From NCBI GenBank assembly GCA_009823505.1, contig VZQC01008874.1, positions 62,001 to 126,000 on the forward strand: a stretch of DNA of 64,000 bases. Direction: 5' to 3'. Position 1 is the first letter of the stretch. Each line of letters starts with the position of its first letter. The notes beneath the pieces are model-generated. The model worked only from the letters and a program-made list of their open reading frames with translations, ran no database searches and had not been told where the DNA came from. Made by a program: the position numbers and the translations under genes. Positions 58,686 to 64,000 of this stretch are shown here, in pieces. This DNA comes from Rhizomys pruinosus (taxonomy: Eukaryota > Chordata > Mammalia > Rodentia > Spalacidae).

Positions 58686-59944
58686 AGAATAATCTCATAA
58701 TAACATGAATACTGACTGTTGTATAAATAAAAACTATGAAATGATCACACCGAAACAATGTATAAAGTGACATAAGTCACTTATCAGCCACCTCCCAATC
58801 AATACTTGGGAAGCAGCATTTGCATGATGTTTACTAATAAGAATGTCAATACCAAGAGTAAACAGCCCACTGGGAGCTAAGATGACAGACTCATGTATAT
58901 GTGTTTATCAATATTCATAGACACATTTTGTGACTTTTTAAAAGCTTTGTGAGAAAACTGACCTTTGGTGTGGTAGGATGGTGTGCTTTGAAGTCATCTG
59001 AACTCATACTCATCTATCTAATCATATTCCCCTAGATTTTTGAGTACCCACATTTCTGATACTATGTCCAGTTATCCTAATAAGTATGTTTATGTTTAAT
59101 ACATAATATGACCTAACTTTCTGTTGAAATTTCTTGTTACTCTATGTCCATAATCTATCATAATTTAACTTAGACAAAATGAAGACCTTAGTTCTACATT
59201 ATTGTGAAATTGTATACAACAAAAGGTCACCTTCAGACAAAACAATCATTGTGCTGAGTTTGCTTTGGCATTTTGAGACCACCTGTCTTTTCAGAGGGCA
59301 AAATCATGAGGTGTGTTGCAGGCAACATAAACAACTTTAAAAGCAAATAAATAAACAATCCATCAAAAAGCAAAGGGGGTAAAAGAAACAATAATACTTT
59401 CATGTACATCAGTCTATCAAATTCGTGTAACAGTCATAGATTATCTACCCATTAGCAAAGAAGAAACTAAATATTGCAGATAGAGAAAGATCATGCATCA
59501 ATTTAAATGAGCAATTATTAAGTAATTGCTGCAAAACAGATACTGTACCACTGCACGGTAGGAATAGGAATGTGATGACCTTCAAGGAGCAGATAGGTCG
59601 AAAGAACATCTAAATAAACAAATGAAACAGACATTCGGTGTTCTGTGGGGGCACTTAGACAATAAACCAGAGTAAGCTTTGCTTGGGAAGCTGTTAGATA
59701 AGTTGGAGCCTGATAGAGTTGGAAGACAAGGTTCAATGTGTTCAAGAATGTTCTAGAAGAAGAAATGGAGAATATTTAATAAAGCTAGAACTAATCTGAC
59801 TTTAGCATCTAGATCTTTGTTTAAATTAAGTTGGTATCCGTATTGCACCCAGGAGCATGATAACTATTTTAGAAGATTCCCAATATATATAACACATGGC
59901 TTCCATCAGTTATGAACTAAATCTTTATGACTTCTCAAAATTCA
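58686..59944. other. Unique-looking DNA
   Basis: Nothing recognised in about 1.2 kb. Confidence 0.4.
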
Positions 59945-60345
59945 TATTGGGGCTCTGATCCCCAAGAAGACTAAGAGCATGCCCTGGTCACAGAAAACCA
60001 GAAGTCCTCTGACACTGCTGCTGGCCTTATCGATCAGCCACTCCCCTCCCTCCTGGGATGAATGATGTTGAGACAGCCTGTTTCCCAAGATGATCTAATT
60101 GTGAGCAAATGGTCCCAGGAAGGAGGGGGCCATACATTTCTCAAGAATGCCTGCACATAGATGCCTACAGCCGCATCCACTTCCTCATGCCTTAGCCTGT
60201 ATATAATCTTGAACACTCCCCAGCCTTTGGGAAGGTTTCTGTCCCTTGCTCTGCTGAATAAATGCAGTCTTGGTCTGTGGAAGATCTGTTACTGGTCTCT
60301 TTCCTGACTCTGCTCCCTTTCCTGTGTTCTGCATATGTGGTATAT
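59945..60345 (+). mobile_element. Candidate solo LTR
   Basis: TATA-like box (tatataat near 60200), AATAAA (60259-60264) and a U5-like tail with ttggtctgtggaag and ctgactctgctccctttcct. G+C-richer than neighbours. No gag, pol or env follows. Left boundary is a guess. Confidence 0.55.
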
Positions 60346-60380
60346 ACACATACCTGCATATATACCACCTACATATGTGG

Positions 60381-60382
<2 letters not shown>

Positions 60383-60412
<30 letters not shown>
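60383..60412. repeat. (CA)n microsatellite
   Basis: About 14 CA units, preceded by the word catatgtggtata occurring twice (60332, 60372). Confidence 0.93.
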
Positions 60413-60418
<6 letters not shown>

Positions 60419-61234
60419 TAAATAAAAATAAACTTTTAAAACTTGTGGTTTGAGTTGCTGACTTCATTTTCATTTTAAAAAGTCAAATGATTTGGCTTGA
60501 AACTGAGAAAGAATTTTTAATATTTCTTGAAATGCATGAAGCATACTTTGCCATTTTGTACTATATATTTATGTGAAACAAAATATTCAGCATAGACAAT
60601 TATATAATTTCAAATATTGATCAACTTTAAAATGTTGAAGATGCCCTATATATTGTGGTATCAAATATCCAAGCAATAATTAAATATTTATGCAAAAGTA
60701 AAATATTCATGTAAAAGTAAACAAGCACATTCATCTCAGTGTGTAAATTTGCTTTTGTATGTAATAAATGGCAAAATTATATGCCTACTAAATAAATTGT
60801 TTTAAACAAATTTGTTTATGATTTGCTGTCAGTAAATATTTTATATGTTTACCTATTTTATATGCCTATATCCTTATGATTATTCTAAAATTTGGCAGTG
60901 AAGTAGGGTCACAAGTAAAGGAAATTTAAGGAGGTCTTGTTTAAGTCATGCAGACTATAGTATTTTGTTATACTTAATGTCATTTTAATAAAGTTTAGAA
61001 TCTATATAAAAGGCAAGATGGCACAATTAATGACAATTAATAACCATAATTAGTACTTTCAAAACACACAGAATCAGAGGCTCGTGCTGCTGTCCAGTTA
61101 ACCTGGTCAAGGTTGCAAATCTTCCAAGTAACTGAAGCTCTCCAAGACAGAGTTTCACCTCTCTAAATTTAGTAGTTATATAATCATACATACCTTATAG
61201 AGTAGCTGTGAAAAATGACTGAAATAATAAATGG
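60413..61234. other. A+T-rich unique DNA
   Basis: No recognised repeat or gene. Confidence 0.4.
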
Positions 61235-61559
61235 GTAGTTGTGCTGGACCGAAGCCACATTACAGTTATACCTGAATAAAGAAAACAACCTGACTCTGAG
61301 CATCCACTTAAAGTTAAGAGTGGATCCTGACCTCTGAGCATCCATTCCTTTAGCTGTCTCACGGAACTGTGCTCCTGAGTCAGACTTCACTCTATCTTTT
61401 ATTGAAATAGGATCTCGAGAAAGGTTGCTGGAGATCTTCTTTCAGTTAGGTGAGTAGAAGCAAGGACTCACCCTCACCAGAGAAGCTTACCCTTTAATCC
61501 TTAGGTCTAAAATATCTCATAAAAACAGTTACAAACAGACATCTCAATTTTCACTTTTC

Positions 61560-61782
61560 AGTTTTAATTTTGTTTATTTTTTATGTGTATGAATGTACTG
61601 TCTGCATGTAGGCTTGTGCAACTGGGTCGTGCAATGCCATGGAGGTCAGAAGAGGGTGTCCAGTTCTCCTGGAACTGGAGTTAAAGATGGTTCTCAGCCA
61701 CCATGTGGGTGCTGGGGATCGAACCCGGGTCCTCTGCAAGAGCAGTCTGTGCTCTTAACTGCTAGGCCATCTCGCCAGCCCC
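61560..61782 (-). mobile_element. B2 SINE in copy B of the dispersed repeat
   Basis: Near-complete minus-strand copy (atcgaacccgggtcctctgc, gccatctcgccagcccc). Flanked by caattttcacttttc (61545-61559) and caattctcacttttc (61783-61797), one mismatch. Confidence 0.93.
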
Positions 61783-61973
61783 CAATTCTCACTTTTCTTA
61801 GTGAAAATGGGACGCTGCTTCCAGCACTTTGATATGCTAACCAAACACACTCACCTTCATTCACTGTCTTGGGTGCAGGACAATTTGGGGTCCTGAAGAA
61901 TTAAGGTCATATGCCCAGATCACAAGAGCACATGATTCAGTGAGCTTGTTTACATTATAAATAATAACATTTT

Positions 61974-62216
61974 GGGGGCTGGAGAGATGGCCTGGTGGTT
62001 AAGAGTGCCGACCGCTCTTACAGAGTACCCGGGTTCGATCCCCAGCACCCACATGGTGGCCAAGAACCGTCTGAAACATCAATTCCAGGAGAACTCCAGT
62101 TCCAGGGGAATCCAAGACCCTCTTCTGACCTCCGCGGCATTGCACAACACGGGTGCACAAACTTGCATGCAGACAGTACATTGATACTGTACATTGATCT
62201 TTATAGAAATAAATAA
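61974..62216 (+). mobile_element. Young B2 SINE, first half of a B2-B1 unit
   Basis: Clean head gggctggagagatggcctgg, cccgggttcgatcccc B box, CpG kept, tail starting gaaataaataaat. A short duplication (tacattgat) precedes the tail. Confidence 0.93.
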
Positions 62217-62348
62217 ATGCCTCGCGTGGTGGCGCATGCCTTTAATCCTAGCACTTGGGAGGCAGAGGTGGATCTCTGTGAGTCCGAGGCCAGCCTGGTC
62301 TACAGAGTGAGTTCCAGGACAGCCAGAGCTACAGGGAGACCCTGTCTC

Positions 62349-62380
<32 letters not shown>
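62217..62380 (+). mobile_element. B1 SINE joined to the B2 tail
   Basis: gcctcgcgtggtggcgcatg start, cgaggccagcctggtctaca, gagaccctgtctcaaaaa and a (AAAT)n tail. No separate target duplication was found between it and the B2; the shared one is discussed in the finding. Confidence 0.93.
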
Positions 62381-62387
<7 letters not shown>

Positions 62388-62590
62388 AACATTTTGATTC
62401 CAAAGCTAAATAAAAGTCATTGGTCCATATTATGTTCATATTGGCATAAGTCATTCATACAGGTAGTCCCTGTTAAGGGCTCAGGGAAAGAGTCATTACT
62501 ATCATGGTAGTAAAAGCTACTAGAAGACAAGACCCAGTCGATGGTTAGTCCATATAAAATCTTCTCACTTTTTTGTAGTTCTGGCTCTGT

Positions 62591-63045
62591 TATTTTTTTA
62601 AATTTTTAGAAAGAATTTTATTAAATAACATTCTTACGATTAACATGATTGATCAAGAATCTCCCAAGAACACCTTTAAACACATGTAGGTAGGTATGCG
62701 CTGGGTGCTTTAGCAAGGTGGATTGTTTTTTTGACTTAATCTAGTTAATCCTCGTTGTCTTTGGCTTCATTGGGTTTTGTGGCTGTGGGGCGGGAGTTAT
62801 CCTCCCAGCTGGATTAAACGGGGGTTGTGTGAGTCTTGAGATGGAGATCTCCCAAGACACCTAAAGCACAGGGTCACAGGGGCGAGGGCTAAAAGGCCAA
62901 GGGAGAAGACCATAGCCAGGAATACGAAGAAGAAGCGGACATATGGAAAGAGTGCTGGATAATTCCACACTGAGCTCTCCAACACTGTGGGAAAGTCCTA
63001 CAGTGGGATCCATCTGGAGGTGACTCAAGAAACAAATAATAATAA
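62591..63045 (-). pseudogene. Candidate processed pseudogene of an unidentified gene
   Basis: G+C-richer than its flanks. On the minus strand it ends in AATAAA (complement at 62617-62622) followed within ~20 bases by an A-rich tail, as a retrocopied mRNA does. A frame at 62797-62985 predicts a hydrophobic stretch (FFFVFLAMVFSLGLLALAP). I do not recognise the parent gene, and no target-site duplication was found, so an old L1 or LTR origin is not excluded. Confidence 0.4.
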
Positions 63046-63047
63046 TA

Positions 63048-64000
63048 AAAAAAAAAAAAAAAAAAAGAATTGCAAGATTATAAAGATGCAAATCAAAGAA
63101 TTAAAAAAGAGAAGGAGGAACTCAAAAGAGGAAGTGGGAACACTGAAAAGATACTGTGTTGAAAAAAGAAAGGAAACAAACCAGCAAAGCAAAGACTCAG
63201 GGTTTGAGAAGCTCCAAAAAGGAAGTGGAACTACTAAAGAAATCAGAAGAGGGAAATTAAAAAGAAGCAATATGCTCATCCATACAATCAAGAGGAAAGG
63301 AAATGGAAAAAAGCCTCAGCAGCAGAATGGAGGAAGCCAGAACAACGAATATCAGACCTGGAAGGATAACAATAAAAACTACAAACCTCAAGTAAAGAAT
63401 TAGAAAAATTTAAATAATACACCAAAAGTGGAACAACGAGAACCTGTTGGGACCCCTATGAAAAGATTCAAACACTCCATCATTAGAAAATCGAGGAAGG
63501 CGAAGAACCCAAGAGAATGGTATTGATAAAATCTTCAACAGCTAATAGAAGAAATTTTCCCCAAACTAAAAAATAAGACAAAACCTATACAAAATTCAAG
63601 AAGCACATAGAATCCAACCAGACAAGATCAGAAAAGAAACTCTCCAACCACCTCATAGTTAAAATGCTAGACACCCAAACAAAGCCAAAATTCTTAAAGC
63701 CACAAGAGGACAACAACAAGGCCTATAAGGGTAAACCTATCAGAATTACAACTGACTTCTCAGTGCAATACTCTGAAGCAAGAAGAACGTGGAGCAAAGC
63801 ATTCCCAGTGTCAAAGTGGCCAATAGATGCCAACCAGTGTTACTATACCCAGCAAAAATGTTTGATATATTTGACGGAGAGAGAAAAACCTTCCATGGAC
63901 ATAAACAAGAGAAAGAATACATGTTCCAGAAAACCAAACCTTCCGAGAATAGTTGAAGCAATTCAAAGAGACAGAGAAAGGAGAAGACCTCCCCAGGCAT
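63048..64000 (+). pseudogene. L1 ORF1 pseudogene, runs off the window
   Basis: Starts after an A run (63049-63067) with coiled-coil-type sequence, then RNA-recognition-type sequence near 63770 (gaagcaagaagaacgtggag). Many single-base insertions compared with 51184-52484 break every frame; several lie in or next to homopolymers. Confidence 0.8.

Larger units (their letters stand above)
61235..62445 (+). repeat. Unclassified dispersed repeat, copy B (interrupted)
   Basis: Same element as 45590-46125 in the same orientation: ccacattacag, cattcctttagctgtctc, taaaatatctcataa, atcacaagagcacatga and aataaaagtcattggtcc. It is split by a B2 at 61560-61782 and a B2/B1 unit at 61974-62380. Confidence 0.75.

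Noticed and set aside
61999..62216. A box and B box as a possible tRNA gene
   Set aside because: They belong to a B2 SINE head; no complete cloverleaf or anticodon arm flanked as in a functional tRNA gene.

Overview
The window is rodent nuclear DNA from a muroid (mouse-like) lineage. Three things show this: dense B1, B2, B3/B4-type SINEs, muroid-type LINE-1 (L1) on both strands, and URR1-like DNA transposon sequence. The commonest young B2 carries a fused internal segment unlike the usual Mus or Rattus B2, so I suspect another muroid, but I cannot name the species. Codon structure, operons, CRISPR and other prokaryotic features are absent. I found no tRNA or rRNA gene.

Only one piece of a protein-coding gene is convincing: a single minus-strand exon at about 2447-2545. 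It encodes an LDL-receptor class A module, has a perfect GTGAGT donor and is phase 1 on both sides. The type of module suggests a MAM/LDLa protein (MALRD1-like is my best guess), so the left part of the window, and perhaps all of it, may be intron of a large gene. A CpG-enriched open frame at 42647-42997 is the only other non-repeat coding candidate, and it is unproven.

Layout: 1-9000 holds the exon, SINEs, L1 3' tails and a 240-bp inverted duplication (7085-7320 against 8395-8640). 9000-20400 is mostly old or unique DNA, with two candidate solo LTRs and a 45-bp CpG-rich minisatellite (14991-15217). 20440-27090 is a stack of nested insertions (L1 3' tail inside URR1 inside L1; L1 and B2 inside an L1 ORF2 fragment) and contains an 878-bp assembly gap. 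27325-34840 is a long minus-strand L1 whose middle (31070-32710) is badly scrambled and changes orientation, probably a low-quality assembly stretch. 35000-46500 is largely unique DNA with SINEs. 46620-49752 is a 5'-truncated L1 with an unusually long 3' region. 50800-57165 is a nearly complete but dead L1. 57175-64000 holds SINEs, a purine-only microsatellite, another L1 tail, a candidate LTR, a second copy of an unclassified repeat, a candidate processed pseudogene, and the start of another L1 running off the end.

No gene set here works together as a system. The interest lies in retroposon architecture and in assembly quality. All repeat names come from pattern recognition without database search, and most repeat boundaries are approximate to about 10-20 bp unless a target-site duplication is given.
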